64,000 bases of DNA from positions 1,240,001 to 1,304,000 of the forward strand of contig VNWV01000005.1 of NCBI GenBank assembly GCA_009801085.1, read 5' to 3'. Under the pieces are notes generated by a model. The model was given only the letters and a program-made list of their open reading frames with translations, was not told the DNA's origin and ran no database searches. Positions 10,030 to 21,300 of this stretch are shown piece by piece; within the stretch, counting starts at the first letter, position 1, and every line of letters starts with the position of its first letter. The position numbers were made by a program, and so were the translations under genes. The DNA is from Lasiodiplodia sp. COLG20. Its lineage: Eukaryota; Ascomycota; Dothideomycetes; Botryosphaeriales; Botryosphaeriaceae.

Positions 10030-11841
10030 TCAAGGATTTCCTCTACACTGGAAACTCATGTGATCCTCTCGAAATGACACCGGCTGATCGCACGGTAGCG
10101 GATCGCGCGGCGGCTGACCGCCGGGCGGTTGAAACTCCTCCCAAGTTAGAGATACATCTCCAGGGGGACTCTTTGAAAGCGCTTTTCTAAATGCGGTGCC
10201 GAAGTTATTGTAGGCGCTCACTGCTATTGTTAATGGCGGCCCGGAATGTTGCATGGAGACTTGCCTAAGATCGCAACCCTCCTACCATCCTCCGGCAAGG
10301 CTTCTCCGACTATAGACTTCACATCAGGCTCTTCAAATACAGTGAAGATCCTTCCGCTCTGAACAGCTCTCTTGTATCCCTGAGCCATCTCCCCTTGGCT
10401 ATCTAGCTGGACATGGGGCTGACTTTTATTGGGCACGTAGATGCGAATCTCCAGACGCTGAGTCCTAGGTTAGCGGTGCGCGCGACAAGCGTTGGTCATC
10501 CACTTACGCGCTCTACCCTATCTTCCTCCAACAACTTGTCCATGATAAGCTTGGCATCTCTTTGCTGTCCTGACAGGATGGCGTTAGCAGCGACTCACAT
10601 GAGTTGGCGATGACGAATACCGTCTCTGTCAACGCGCCAATGTAGCCGGATGGATGTCACTTTGGCTTGGCCCTGTCGGTATCCTCTGACGAGCTGTTTT
10701 ACGCGCAAAAGATGAGACCATATGCTGATGCCGGTAGAAAACAGCACGACGGTGCCGAAATCACCAAAGTCGTGACTGCAGCCGTAGGGACCGTCAATCC
10801 ATGCGCAAACATTGCTGTTGACGAGCCGCTGCAGCTCTCTAGTGAGGCCGTTGCGCGGCTGGACGAGTAGTATTATCTCAAGCGAGCCCCGAACACGTCG
10901 CCACCAAGATATGGTTAGCGGATGCCGTTGAAAGACAGAAAGCGCGCTTACCCTCGGCACGGTCAGATAGACATACTGGCCAGCGGTCACAATCCAGGGT
11001 CGCGGGCAGGTTATTGTGAGTTTTAAAGAGTCTCCTACGAGGTCAACAGTTGCCATCGTCCTCCCACGCGTCCAGCTGAAATTGCGCCATATTATCCGGA
11101 GCTACGTCCACGACAGGGTGGCTAGTGGGATCGCCGTCGCGAGGATGCGCATAATCTTAACCGTAACGGACTTAGAGCTTATATGGATCCAAAGGGCAGC
11201 TACGAGCACTTTCCACGAGAGCGAATAAGCCGCGAGCGCAAGCTCATACAGCTGACCTTAAAGAAGGAGAATACCGACGAAGCAAGAGATTGCGACTGCA
11301 GCCCCTGCCTGACCCTAAATTAGTGAGTGCTTGAGAATGGGGGCTCGAACCCTCTTACAGCAATACCAAATACGTTGCCCTAGCTAAGGTAGAACCCGTC
11401 CGAAGAGATGGCGACCACAACGTAAACAAGAACTTCCAGCGACGCGACGAAACCAACGCAGGCATGCAGGCGACGCTAACGTATCAGCGACCAACCAAAA
11501 CACCCTGCCACCAGGCTAAGTGGCCCTAGCGTTAGAAACACAAGGTTGGCAAGTGCCATCAATCCCGCCCTGGACCCGGCCTCCTCTAGCGATGGTGTGC
11601 CTACCGCCAAGAAGACCGCGTTAGAAGCGATATACGCGAGCCCGAACATTACCGCAAGGCGCGAGAAGGACTAGAAAGGCGGCGGGCTTTCCGAGTAGAT
11701 GAGACGGGCCAGGGCGCCTGGCCTAAGGCGGGTGTAGAGGGTGGCGCTCACGAGATATGCGAGCCGTAGGACTAGCAAAAGCGACACAAGACCGCCTAGA
11801 ACGGTTACGTACCAGGTAAGAACGTCTGCCTTAAACTCCAT
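10030..11841 (-). pseudogene. Ferric reductase (FRE/NOX-type), decayed
   Basis: Ferric reductases move electrons from NADPH through FAD and two hemes across the plasma membrane. The ATG is at 11841. An intron at 11358-11315 has donor GTAAGA and acceptor TTTAG. The N-terminal hydrophobic segments are followed by the heme helices, where the H-x13-H pattern reads His126...Tyr140 and, downstream, Tyr...His. Two of the four heme His are therefore Tyr (CAC to TAC, CAT to TAT). Stops are TAG 11673, 11478 and 11382, TAA 11260 and TAG 11104. The FAD domain follows with AGQYVYLTVP, HPLTIS and a GPYG loop. The NADPH domain's Gly-rich loop is damaged (STGIS). The C-terminal part (LEIRIYVPNKSQP, FTVFEEPDV, and WEEFQPP near 10135) is split over several frames around 10250-10600 by stops, indels or introns. 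The family call is firm; the substrate is unknown. Confidence 0.85.
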
Positions 11842-11994
11842 CTGCGAAAGCTTACCGCGCTTGTCGCCTAAGCAAGAACCGCGTTAAGTACCCATCGCCG
11901 TCGTGTACCTCACGAATATTTTCCAGATATAGGGGTGCATGCTACCTAATCGGGTCGGCAGGGATTTTTTGAACCTAGGTCAAATAATCCTGCC

Positions 11995-12000
11995 TATATA
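11995..12000 (+). promoter_or_regulatory. TATA box of the MADS-like gene
   Basis: TATATA lies 63 bases upstream of the ATG at 12058, the usual distance for a fungal core promoter. It lies between the divergent ferric reductase (start 11841) and the MADS-like gene, so the spacer is a short shared upstream region. Confidence 0.45.
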
Positions 12001-12057
12001 TTAGGTCCGTAACACTCACCTCCCAACACAAGCGGAGTCGTCAAACTTTTTGCAAGC

Positions 12058-12432
12058 ATGGACGCCAAACCCACTCGTACCTAAAAGGAGCGCTACAGGA
12101 AGCGAGTCACGAACTTCCTCCGTAGAGCACACGAGATCTCGACGCAATTCGGCGCCAACATCTACGTCGTGGCTTACAGAGATGGCAAATACCACGTCTT
12201 TTCGTCCTCTAACCGTGACGGGTGGCCACCGACGGCAGAGAGAATTGTAGGCAAGAGACACAGGGGTGCAAGGAAATTGGCTGACCTTATCAGAAAAAAG
12301 CCCTTCCGCCAGCGGTTGTCAGAAGACCCGGAGACTTCCAGGTATCCAAGCCGGACCCGCGATCCGGCCGGCGTGTGGCTCCGCCCAGCCTACGACGGCC
12401 ACCGTCGAAGACGTTCATACAGGCTAGCGTAA
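12058..12432 (+). pseudogene. MADS-box-like (SRF-type) DNA-binding protein, one premature TAA
   Basis: The ATG at 12058 opens a frame to TAA at 12430, broken only by TAA at 12082-12084, after MDAKPTRT. The following residues (KERYRKRVTNFLRRA.EI) fit the basic DNA-binding helix of a MADS box. NIYVVAYRDGKYHVFSSS then fits the beta strands of the core, where MADS proteins carry a hydrophobic-x-hydrophobic sheet. A basic tail follows. A CAA-to-TAA change explains the stop. The protein would be about 124 residues, much shorter than Mcm1 or Rlm1 types, and resembles the small stand-alone MADS-like proteins seen in some fungi. Assignment is by pattern only. Confidence 0.6.
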
Positions 12433-13033
12433 GGGAGGGGGTCCAGTCAGACGCACCGTAGTATTGACCATAGAAGCTGTCTCAAGCTTTTCATTCAGTA
12501 CCTACATTGCTACATAGCCTCGCTGAGGATTTCTATATAACCGTTTGTGCAATCCAATACAATCCCGTAAAACACTGCAAAATCAAGTTTCGTGACCTCC
12601 AGAGATATAGCCAAGTGGTGAGGACTAGGGTGAGGAAAGGCGCAAGGGTGTAGGCGGCGATAGCGATCGGGTTCTCCGCCGCCTACGAAGAGGTGCGATC
12701 ATCCCCCTCGGTCGTGACCTCTGCGCGTGCTCATCCCTTAACACCTCGAGAATGATAAACCGCACCGTCAGAGAGCTTATCGCCAGCTCAAATCCAAGAT
12801 GTATGAGTGATGAAGATCGGAGAGAGTGAGGAGCGGTGAAGCAAGGTATTTACCCATTCCCACTATTTATGTTCACGCAGAGTCTTGCGTCTCCCTCTCC
12901 TTTAATCTACCGTCGACGTCAGTGAAGAAATATACCGCCCTTCTTCGACAGCACTGGGAAGGAAAATTAACGCGGGTAGTATTTATGAGTATATATAGCT
13001 CCTCCGCTCCTTGCCACGTCCTGCACCGCAGCC
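12433..13033. other. No supported gene
   Basis: Upstream region of the DUF1996 pseudogene. No TATA or coding feature is convincing; a plus-strand frame from 12826 overlaps the signal peptide in another frame and is judged a shadow. Confidence 0.5.
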
Positions 13034-14183
13034 ATGACCACCTTCAACCTGATATTTCTGTGTTTCTATACCTTCACGGCCCTCTCTCAAGCATTCTAGA
13101 GGATGCCATGTCGCTCTCGAACTAGCCTGACGCGGATAGATCCCATCATATCCCCCAGAATGGTGTCGGAGCACGCGCATACCATCCACGGCGGAAATAG
13201 TGAGCCGCCCCGTTCGCACTCGACGAGATGTTACTAATTAAAGAGCAGATTTTGCTCTTAACGCCACTTATCCTGATCTACTAGCTTCAACCTACACATC
13301 TTGCGCAGCCGTTCAGGACAAATCCGTCTATTAGACCCCCCCTTTAATATTCGTGCATACTAACGGGACTGCAGAAGTCGTCCCCCAAAAAGAAGGGATG
13401 TTGATGTGGGTAAATCAACTCTGATTTCGTGCGACCGGGCTGACTAGATATAGATATTATTTTTTACACGGCGAAAATATCCGAGCGTTCCCGCCATACT
13501 TCGATATGGTAGCTAGCGACTCGATGAGACGGAGCTTCACCGCGCTGCAGTACGAAAATCGAAGCCAGGAGTCCCTCTCACAGAGAGCCATAGGCTTTAA
13601 CTATCTAAACTACCAGGCGCAAGGGGAGCCTACCTTATATAGACACCATATCCCCTCAAAATCGTTCATAAATTCCCATTGTACTAACGGCTTGCGGTTA
13701 GAGCTCATATTCCCGTCTTGTTAGAACGAAAGTACTAACTCGACCGACCACAAGTCGCACCTAGCATATCCAGACATGTTAATGGAGGGAAACTGTCCTA
13801 ATAAGCATCCTCAGCGTCTTCCAGCGTTGCTTTTCGAGACTATCTAGGACACTTACGCTTACAGAGACTTACAGGGCGAATTTGTTCTCAGTAATAGAGA
13901 CACGACCAGTATATATAACTCACGATTGCAACGAGGAACGATGGGTTAACTAGACGTAGAGTACGGATACCACGGCGATTTTATAAACGGGTGGTCGACG
14001 GACGTTCTACAACGGGCTATTGTAAACTGCACGGATATTTCCGGCATGATTGAGAAATGTAAGGTCTTCTCTCTACAGCCAAACGAGAAGAACCCTGACT
14101 GCGTCTTCACCACGCCTGATGCGCTAGCAAACGAGGACTACACCGGACCTCGAGAAGGGCTCTACGGTAATGTCACGATCTAG
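13034..14183 (+). pseudogene. DUF1996 secreted protein with four Trp-to-TAG stops
   Basis: DUF1996 proteins are secreted fungal proteins of unknown role. The exons are 13034-13199, 13285-13405, 13448-13908 and 13954-14183, with introns of 85, 42 and 45 bases, all keeping frame. A signal peptide (MTTFNLIFLCFYTF) is followed by family landmarks: RIDPIISP, HAHTIHGG, TSCAAVQDKSVY, CTNGLRLELIFPSC, DHKSHLAYP, GNCPNKHP, LPALLFETI, and YGYHGDFINGW after the last intron. Stops are TAG at 13097, 13332, 13722 and 13845. Each stands where the family has Trp (F-W-R-M, Y-W-T-P, S-C-W, E-W/I-W-D), i.e. TGG to TAG. A conserved Cys is Tyr (FNYLNY). The third donor choice (13406) is the least certain. The frame is intact otherwise, and TAG at 14181 may be the natural end or a fifth mutation. 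Confidence 0.85.
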
Positions 14184-14448
14184 CAGTAGACTGGTTAACA
14201 ACGAAGAACGCCGGGCATATATTACAAACTATCATCCATAAAGCATCCTTCCACAATCTAGTGTCGATCCGAACACTCTCGCACTAACGGGTGTTGTCGT
14301 CCCGACAGCAATCATCAGGTCACTCGTAGCCTAAGTAGTCTAAATATTCTAAATCATCGTCGATGGGCGTTACTAGAAGTAGTTAGCACATATAATAATC
14401 AGAAAGCGTTGGTTACTGACCGTCATCTATTTCCGAGAAACTCCCAAC
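14184..14448. other. No supported gene
   Basis: Decayed spacer between the DUF1996 pseudogene and the next remnant. The frame after 14183 contains several clustered TAGs (14181, 14187, 14196) and no motif. Confidence 0.4.
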
Positions 14449-14808
14449 TTGAATGGGCTAGATGCCTCCGTTCTGCAGTTAATAGATGTTGCGCCTCAGC
14501 AGCATATTCTCCATTATTATCGGCCCAGCATCGACGTTGTGAGTGACTACGAGCTCATATCTGGTAAGGAGAGCAGTATAATCGGTCTAAAGCTGCTGGT
14601 ATGCGCCTTACAAGTTGCTAAAGGTTTGTTTCCAGAAGCTAACTTGGCTCAGAAGGTAATTTCCGTAGCGAGAGTGCATCCGTAAGTACTCGACCGCGGC
14701 CTATTCTCTATTATAAAAGCCTTACAGCGTGGAGAGGTCGACTCTCATAAAGAAAGAACTGAGAGGGTTGTGGGATCCCTACGGTTCGTTAATCAGGTAC
14801 TTCTGAGA
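14449..14808 (+). pseudogene. Unrecognised gene remnant with an intron
   Basis: An open frame (about 14449-14683) reads NGLDASVLQLIDVAPQQ, then a helical stretch with GLKLLVCALQVAKGLFPEAN. It can be spliced from GTAAGT at 14683 to an acceptor TTACAG at 14728, continuing in frame as VERSTLIKKELRGLWDPYG and ending at a TGA near 14806. Regular hydrophobic spacing and a consistent intron argue for a former gene, with the 5' part missing. I do not recognise the family. Confidence 0.4.
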
Positions 14809-14884
14809 GGTTTCGCTATACGTTCCTATCTACCCACGTCCTGTTCACCAGCCATGCCTTAAATAGAAGTGGACGGTAGCGTTA

Positions 14885-15250
14885 GACCAGTCGAGCTCTC
14901 TTGGGGCCTACCGCTTTGGGCAGAGGGCATGACTGAATGAGGTGCGAACCTAGAGCTCTGCTAGCCCGTAACTCCTTGGAGAGAAGAGGAGGAGATGACC
15001 AAGGGGGTCATAGGCATAGTGCCTTAATAGCCTGTGCCTTAAGTAGAGGACGGCGGGGCCGAGGGAACAAAGCTAGGGCGCTACTAGCTCATGCCTTGGG
15101 TGGGAGGAGAAAAAGAATGAGGGAGTGTTTAGGAGGAAACAGATCTGGAGCCATGCTGGCCTTCAGTGGAGGAGTAAATGGTTGGGGATGGCAAGAGGGT
15201 AGAGCTCTGCTGGCCCATGGCGCCGCGGTAGAAGACGTTAGACGGAGTGA
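14885..15250. repeat. Degenerate minisatellite, units of about 55-73 bases
   Basis: About six copies of a core (R)AG(A/G)GC(T/A)CTGCT(A/G)GCCCATGCCTT followed by a purine-rich GGAGGAGAA/ATGAGGG tail start near 14889, 14951, 15016, 15071, 15144 and 15201. The open plus-strand frame over it (14937-15293) is a by-product of the repeat, with recurring RALLAH/ALLA motifs, and I do not call it a gene. Confidence 0.6.
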
Positions 15251-15765
15251 TGGTGGGAAAAGGGCTTTGCATCTCCATTGTGCCTCAGTGTAGCGTGGGA
15301 AGAGAGACTAAGAAGTGGAAAACAACGGAGTTTTTATAGAAGAACGACAGATGTGACCATCATCCTTCTCGGTCACTGACCTGGGGTCATGAAACAACTA
15401 GATCTGCCTAGACGTTGCTGTGCGCTCGATGGCGATGGTTGTGCACGAGGCGCTGCGGCACAGCAGCAGTTCCAACATCCTATCTTTGGCTTAAAGCCGC
15501 TAGCACTTCCTTTGCGCCATTCGTCCTCGCCATTTCTTAACCGCGCACAAGCGCGCGCCTGGATGGGCGCAATGGAGTCGCGAAAATAGAACTCAGACAT
15601 CACTGCCACTGCTAGACGCCGCAGAGCGACGAACCGCTCCGCTAGCTGCAAAGGCCATTGGCATTGCTGGACCGTATAGAAATCGAGCCTGTGCCCTCGC
15701 AGCTTGGGGAAATCCGCTCAATCCGTAGCAACAAACGTCTATTTTGGCACTATCACAACTTATCC
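15251..15765. other. No supported gene
   Basis: GC-rich leader region of the membrane-protein gene. It may include an unrecognised first exon, since the protein at 15766 lacks a signal peptide. Confidence 0.4.
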
Positions 15766-16689
15766 ATGCCTCGCAATACAGCAATGCAATACCGGGGAGC
15801 TTACGGCGGGTCTTTTGCACGAACGCTTGACCGAAAGTCGCCAGAAAGCCCACCTTTCCTGAACTCCTCGCGCGCCCTGCCTCTCAGCCAAGCACTCTCT
15901 GCGGCGACATCTCGCCAAGCTTTTCCGACTGTGCATTCCCAGCCTTCCCTCGAGTCTCCTCCCTCAGCTACAACCGTCACCAATTCTACCCTTCCCGCAT
16001 CATATCCGACGCTCCCGGTGACTCTGGTCGTCACGAGTGTCCGCCCGACATATTCCTCAACGCCACCGACAACGACATGGACAGTGCAGGGTGGCTCGCT
16101 CACCGCAGAAGACGTGCCGTGGACCACCGTCGTGTGGTTCCCGCCCGTGTCAGCCGGCATGACCGCGGCCATCGTTGCAGCGACCGTCGTCCCGGTTACA
16201 CTGATACTCATCAGTGCTCTGCTCCTCTTCAGATTCCTTCGGAGGCGAGAGATCACCGAGTCACGCGAGCTTGGTGTCGCTCCCGGTTCCCCTTCAGCTA
16301 GCCGGGGCGGGCGCTGGGCTGGGTACGAACGCGTTTCCCACACGATAACATCCCGAAGCTATCGACTTTCCGCCCAAGCTCCTACAACTGAAGCTATCGA
16401 GCAGCGTCCCAACTCCACAGACTCGATCAGCTTGAGAAGTGTGACTCAGGGAGCCTATGAGCCTCACTTTGGCGACACATCGTTCCTTCTGGATGGCAGC
16501 GACCGGTCAGACAGCAGTGACTGCCTTGGTGATCACGACGACGGAGAAATCGGATACGACCGCGAGTCTTCAACAATCGAGGGATTGACGGGCCGGCAAT
16601 CCTACTACATACCGTCCTCCGTCCTTAGCCTAGGATCTGCCGAACAGGCGTTCGCGGAGTTGAATGAGAGGTTTGGATTACAAGTTTAG
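15766..16689 (+). CDS. Single-pass membrane protein with Ser/Thr-rich ectodomain
   Basis: 307 residues from ATG 15766 (context TATCCATGC). Residues about 30-125 are Ser/Thr/Pro-rich (TTTWTVQGG, PPSATTVTNST) and likely O-glycosylated. One hydrophobic segment (residues about 130-155, GMTAAIVAATVVPVTLILISALLLF) is followed by the stop-transfer RFLRRRE. The cytoplasmic tail of about 150 residues is polar with acidic patches (GSDRSDSSD) and ends GLQV. This is the layout of fungal surface sensors or mid2-like proteins, but it lacks a recognisable N-terminal signal, so an upstream exon or a signal-anchor is possible. Codon use is GC-rich with no premature stop, unlike the decayed genes around it. 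Confidence 0.65.
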   Translation: MPRNTAMQYRGAYGGSFARTLDRKSPESPPFLNSSRALPLSQALSAATSRQAFPTVHSQPSLESPPSATTVTNSTLPASYPTLPVTLVVTSVRPTYSSTPPTTTWTVQGGSLTAEDVPWTTVVWFPPVSAGMTAAIVAATVVPVTLILISALLLFRFLRRREITESRELGVAPGSPSASRGGRWAGYERVSHTITSRSYRLSAQAPTTEAIEQRPNSTDSISLRSVTQGAYEPHFGDTSFLLDGSDRSDSSDCLGDHDDGEIGYDRESSTIEGLTGRQSYYIPSSVLSLGSAEQAFAELNERFGLQV

Positions 16690-17349
16690 TCGCATGTACA
16701 TAGAACTATGGTTTTTTTTTTCTTTTTAATCTCGTACATGAACATAAGAAGCACTCGCTGTCACGCCCTCTTGCGCCCAACTCAATGGAGGAGGCGGTGC
16801 GGGGAACTGCGCGAGGGGAGGAGGGGGGAGGAAGGTGCTGGACCTGTGCGCAGTCAGGTTGCAACGGCGCCGCATGACTGTAGATGGCAGGGATCCCTTG
16901 TATCGGCAATCTTAGTAGATCCATGCTCAACGAGACAAGGGTAGGACCTGATTGCGGCGGAGGGCTTTCATTATGATCCTAGCAGATCCTTCGGCACCGA
17001 GTCGTCGGGATGAGAGGGACAGCGAACCTTCTTGATCGTCTGCAACGCATTGACCCCTGCAGATAACAGGGGCCCAAGCGGCTGAGCGCCTAGGGAACCA
17101 ACATACGGCCCAACTGTGCCTCCCTCGCCATACGGGACTTACCGCCGCCATCACGGCCGTGCGCGAACGTTCCGTCAAGCACCTAGCGCCCACCTCTCGT
17201 TCCTAGGTGCGCCTGTGTCCGGTAGGTGCCTGGCGCCTACGCCCCGCTGCGCTTCTACGCGCCGTTTAGCCGCAATCCACCCTTGTAAGGTGTTCGTCGG
17301 CACAATAGCAATCAACTTAGAAGCAACTTCACAACTCCCCCCGTAAGGC
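16690..17349. other. No supported gene
   Basis: Begins with a T-rich run just after the stop (16711-16728), suitable as a polyadenylation region. The rest is GC-rich with only short, overlapping frames. Confidence 0.45.
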
Positions 17350-17373
17350 CCTCTCTCTCTCTCTCTCTCTCTC
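17350..17373. repeat. (CT)n microsatellite in a 5' leader
   Basis: About 12 CT units end 12 bases before the ATG at 17386. Pyrimidine tracts are frequent in fungal promoters and leaders. Confidence 0.8.
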
Positions 17374-17385
17374 CAGACTCCCAAA

Positions 17386-18300
17386 ATGATTTCTCCAGCA
17401 CTGCATCTCACTCTCTCATAGACATTCTTCATCATCGCTTTCGCATCCTTCATCCTACGAGTTTCCATCCATCAGCGGTACAAGCGCATTTTCGACCGTC
17501 AGTTGCGTAACGGCGACTTTACTACCCTCGCTGCTCTCCTTATTCTTCTCGCCTACGATATTCTCTCCACGGTCACGACGCGCAGTTTATCATACCTCTC
17601 TAATAACTCACAGACGGAGTCTCATAATTTCCGACCGGATCTTACCGACGCGCTCTCCGACCTACTCTAGCACCAGCTTCCCTTAACTCTACTCTTCACC
17701 TCGGGTCTCTAGGCGGTTAAGTTCGAGCTTCTTTACCTACTACATAACATGGTTACCAACCTTAGACCCCTATAGCGCGCCTAGTTATGTATCTCGGTAG
17801 CGACAACGTTCACCTATCTAACCTCTCTACTATACTACCCGATATCGACCGTTAACTATTGTATGTTATCATCGTTCGACTTACTTATAGGTCTAACCTA
17901 CTATTAGACGAATATCCCTCACGCAAGGCGATTTATCTATCTCTACCGCTCGTCCGGTACAACGCTGCCTAGAATGTCATTACCGATTTTCTCATTGTCG
18001 CCTTACCACAAGCACTAGCCTAGCGGTCATCCGTTACGAATTCGGCTTTATTCGCGGCGAGCCTATCGTTCGTATTAGCCCGTCTTCTAATAATGCTTAC
18101 AATCCTTTAGGCGGCGATCTCACAAAGAGAATCTTTAGTAACGGAGGTATTATAGCTTAACATATGGGCTAGCATCCAGGTTAGTATAAGCATAATATTA
18201 AGTAATATAATAGCTCCGAAGTAACTTCGTATTGCACGTTAGAAGGTAGCCGATAAGCGGATAAGAACGAACTCCTTTAGCCTACGTCGTCGCTTATAAA
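17386..18300 (+). pseudogene. Pth11-like / fungal rhodopsin-domain membrane protein, decayed
   Basis: Starting at ATG 17386, one frame runs through several hydrophobic segments: FFIIAFASFILRV, TLAALLILLAYDIL, LLFTSGL, VATTFTYLTSLLYY. It has the family-like short loops RRIF/RYKRIFDRQL between segments 1 and 2 and TDFLIVALP near 17990. Stops are TAG at 17419, 17668 and 17710 (in FTSGL-stop-AVKFELL, where the family usually has Trp), with more farther on. These fit TGG-to-TAG changes. Decay increases to the right, where the sequence merges into the AT-rich island. Pth11-like receptors sense surface or chemical cues in fungi; which member this was cannot be said. Confidence 0.65.
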
Positions 18301-21300
18301 ATAGAGGCGGTTGGAGATAGCCGACTCTGGCTCTGAGTCGATGGAGCCGGACCACGTCTAGCCAGTCTTATAGTCGCACCGAGGCCATTTGTTCGCCAGG
18401 GATAGAGCAAGGTAATTAGTGAATTTATTGTAGTCTACTAAGTATTCTCTAGTTATCTATACCGTATTCTCGTTAACGTGTTATAATACGTTCGAGAGTC
18501 TTCGGATAGCTTCTATCTTACCGTAATCTCTACTATCTACGGGTAGCTAAAGTCTCTACTAAAACGCGGGGTATTGATATAGCTAATAGAGCGGCTATCG
18601 GTATAAGCGATCTTATTAGTTATTAGTTCTTAGGCTTAAAGAATATAGCCGGCGGTAATCTTACTAACTCTCTTTTTATATATCTCGTTACGCTCTTCTC
18701 TATTCGTAAGCGATTTAAGAATATCTCGCGAACGGCGTAAAAGACTACTAATATCTCTATACGGGTTGTACGAAAGTCTAACGATAGTCTACTATATATA
18801 TTACCGTCACGCTTCGTATATATATATCTATTAAGGCGGCGAAGAAAAGTAGTTATACGACTATATAATAGCTAGAGACCTCTTTAGTAGAAAGAATATT
18901 CTTCCTCGTAGTTAAGATGTCTATAAATTAAATACAGCTCGCTATCGCTTAGCGGTCTTAAAATAGACTTTACTATCTAGTATAGAAAGCTAATACGAGG
19001 CGTTAAGTACGGAATAGAGGCGCGGCGCGCTATTTCTAAAATATTTAGTAGAATACTAGCCGTACTATTTCTTTATAAGAAAGACGAAACTTTAACTATA
19101 TATCTATTAAGAAAAAGCTTTTAAACCTCGTCTAAACTTAATATATCTTAGAAACTTTTCTATATAAAAGAGAGAATAAAGTAGTCTTAGTATATACTAC
19201 TCTCGTACTCTATTATTTCTTAAATATTAAAGAATAAATTATCTAATAAGAAAGCTAAGAAGACTTTTACGAAGAATAGTTTCGAAGAGAAAGTAGAGAG
19301 TATAGAGAAGAAATACTAGTCGTTTAATAACTTTTAATAAGGCTATAAAGATATAAGCGGTCTCTCGAGACTAGGTATTTTATAATTAAATCTAGGCGCC
19401 GAACTAGCTTAGCTAAATATAGCTCTCCGTATAAAAGCCGCCTAATTTAAGTCTATATATAATACTCTAAGATTACTTTTCTTTCTTTCTAATATTATAG
19501 TCTTTTATTCTATCTATTCTTCGTATCTTCTTTAGAATATTATAGAACTTAAATTATACGCTAGTTTCTAGTAGATTCTCGAAGTAGATCGAAGAGAGGT
19601 AGTTCTTATAAAGTTATAAATATTACGAATATTTTAGTATACCGGCTAGCGTAGTATTAGTAGATAAAACGTTTTAGTGTATATAGCGAAAAAAGAGTCT
19701 TTATAAATGGTTATAAATATCTTATTATTCTTCTATTTCGGCTAGAATAGTATCTCTTTTTAAGTAATAAGTAATATACTATCTATTCTATACGATTTTT
19801 ATTCTAGCCCTAGTCTTAAGCGTTAAGTCTTATATTTATATAGAATTACCCCCTACTTTTATAGAAGACGGGACTTTTATAGACGATCTTATTTCTTTTA
19901 TAAACGGCGGTCTAATATATCTTAACTAGTAGTCTTTTTCTTACAAAGAATTTTATCTCGTAAATACTAAGACTTAGTCTAAAGTGGTCTAGAAGACTGG
20001 CGATACAGTTAAATTCTAGTAAGTATATACTTACGAAAGTCTATATAGTAAGAACTAACTAGATTAGATTATTTAATAATATAGAGCTAAATAAGACTCG
20101 TATAGACGGAGATAATATAGTCTATAGTAGCGGTTTATATTAAATATCGTTCTCGTATAACCGCGGACTTACGTAGGTAGTAGTTTAAAGTTTTAAGAGC
20201 GATTATTCTCGAGTTCGCTTCGGCTAGAAGAATAGTATTACGAACGAGTACGACCTAAATTAGAATTACTTTCTTAAAATTCTAGAGACTCTTCTATTAG
20301 ATAACTATATTATAGTAGCTTAGTATATTACTACTCGATGTAATCCGATCTATTAACTAACGCTTTTTTTAGAATATAGATTAATACGACCGGTAATAGA
20401 GAATTCTATATGTTTTACTCGTCCGTTAAAATACTAGGCTCTAGCCCGTCTACGAATATAACGCTAAAAGACTATTTCTTACTAATAGTAAATCTAAAAC
20501 TACTCTTAGGTAAGAATACTTAGAGTAACGCTTTATTATAGTATATTATAAAATAGAATACGTTAATCGAGTACCTAAAAAAGTATAAAGATATAAATAC
20601 TATAATTAGAATACTAATCGCTTTAAATCTATAATCTTTTTCTGAAGGAAATAATTCTACTTACGGCTTAGATAATACCGAAATTATAAGAATACTTAGT
20701 AGATCGAGTAAGACTAAAAGCTTATCTACTTCTTTAACTATAAATACTCTCTCGTTGTCTAAGCCGCTATCTCCGTTAATATTCGTATTATCTTCGATAA
20801 TAAGTACTACGATACTTTTAGTAGAAAATTTTACGCCCGCGACGATAATAGAAAGTCTCTCTAGAGAAGACTTCTCTAGATATACGTACGTCGAAACTAA
20901 AGTACTAGTACCGGAGAGTATATACGTATCGGCGGTCTATATCGATATTAAAATAGATAGTATAAACTCTTCTATTATAATCTAATACGCTCTTTTAACT
21001 ATATAACTAGACGAGCTATTAAGTACTACTTTCTAAATATTAGGCCTTAGAGATGTACTAGAGTTAAGCGAGTAAATAACTACGCCTAATTTTAGTAGTA
21101 TTTTTAGTGGTCTATATTTAATACTAACTAATAGCGCGATTATATCGAATATATAAACTAGTATAGCTAATAGTAGTCTATAGAATAGCCTTTATTCTAT
21201 AATTACTAGCTCGCTAGTGCTAAGTAGTAGCTATAGACGCATCGTTATAGAGACTATAGAACTAAAGGCTAGCTTAACTATCTAACTTACTTTTCTTTAT

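Noticed and set aside
12826..13125. Open frame of 99 codons, plus strand
   Set aside because: Overlaps the DUF1996 signal peptide in another frame; no features of its own.
14937..15293. 118-codon frame with RALLA repeats
   Set aside because: Entirely explained by the minisatellite; units vary in length by non-multiples of three.
15801..16343. 180-codon minus-strand frame
   Set aside because: Antisense shadow of the GC-rich membrane-protein gene.
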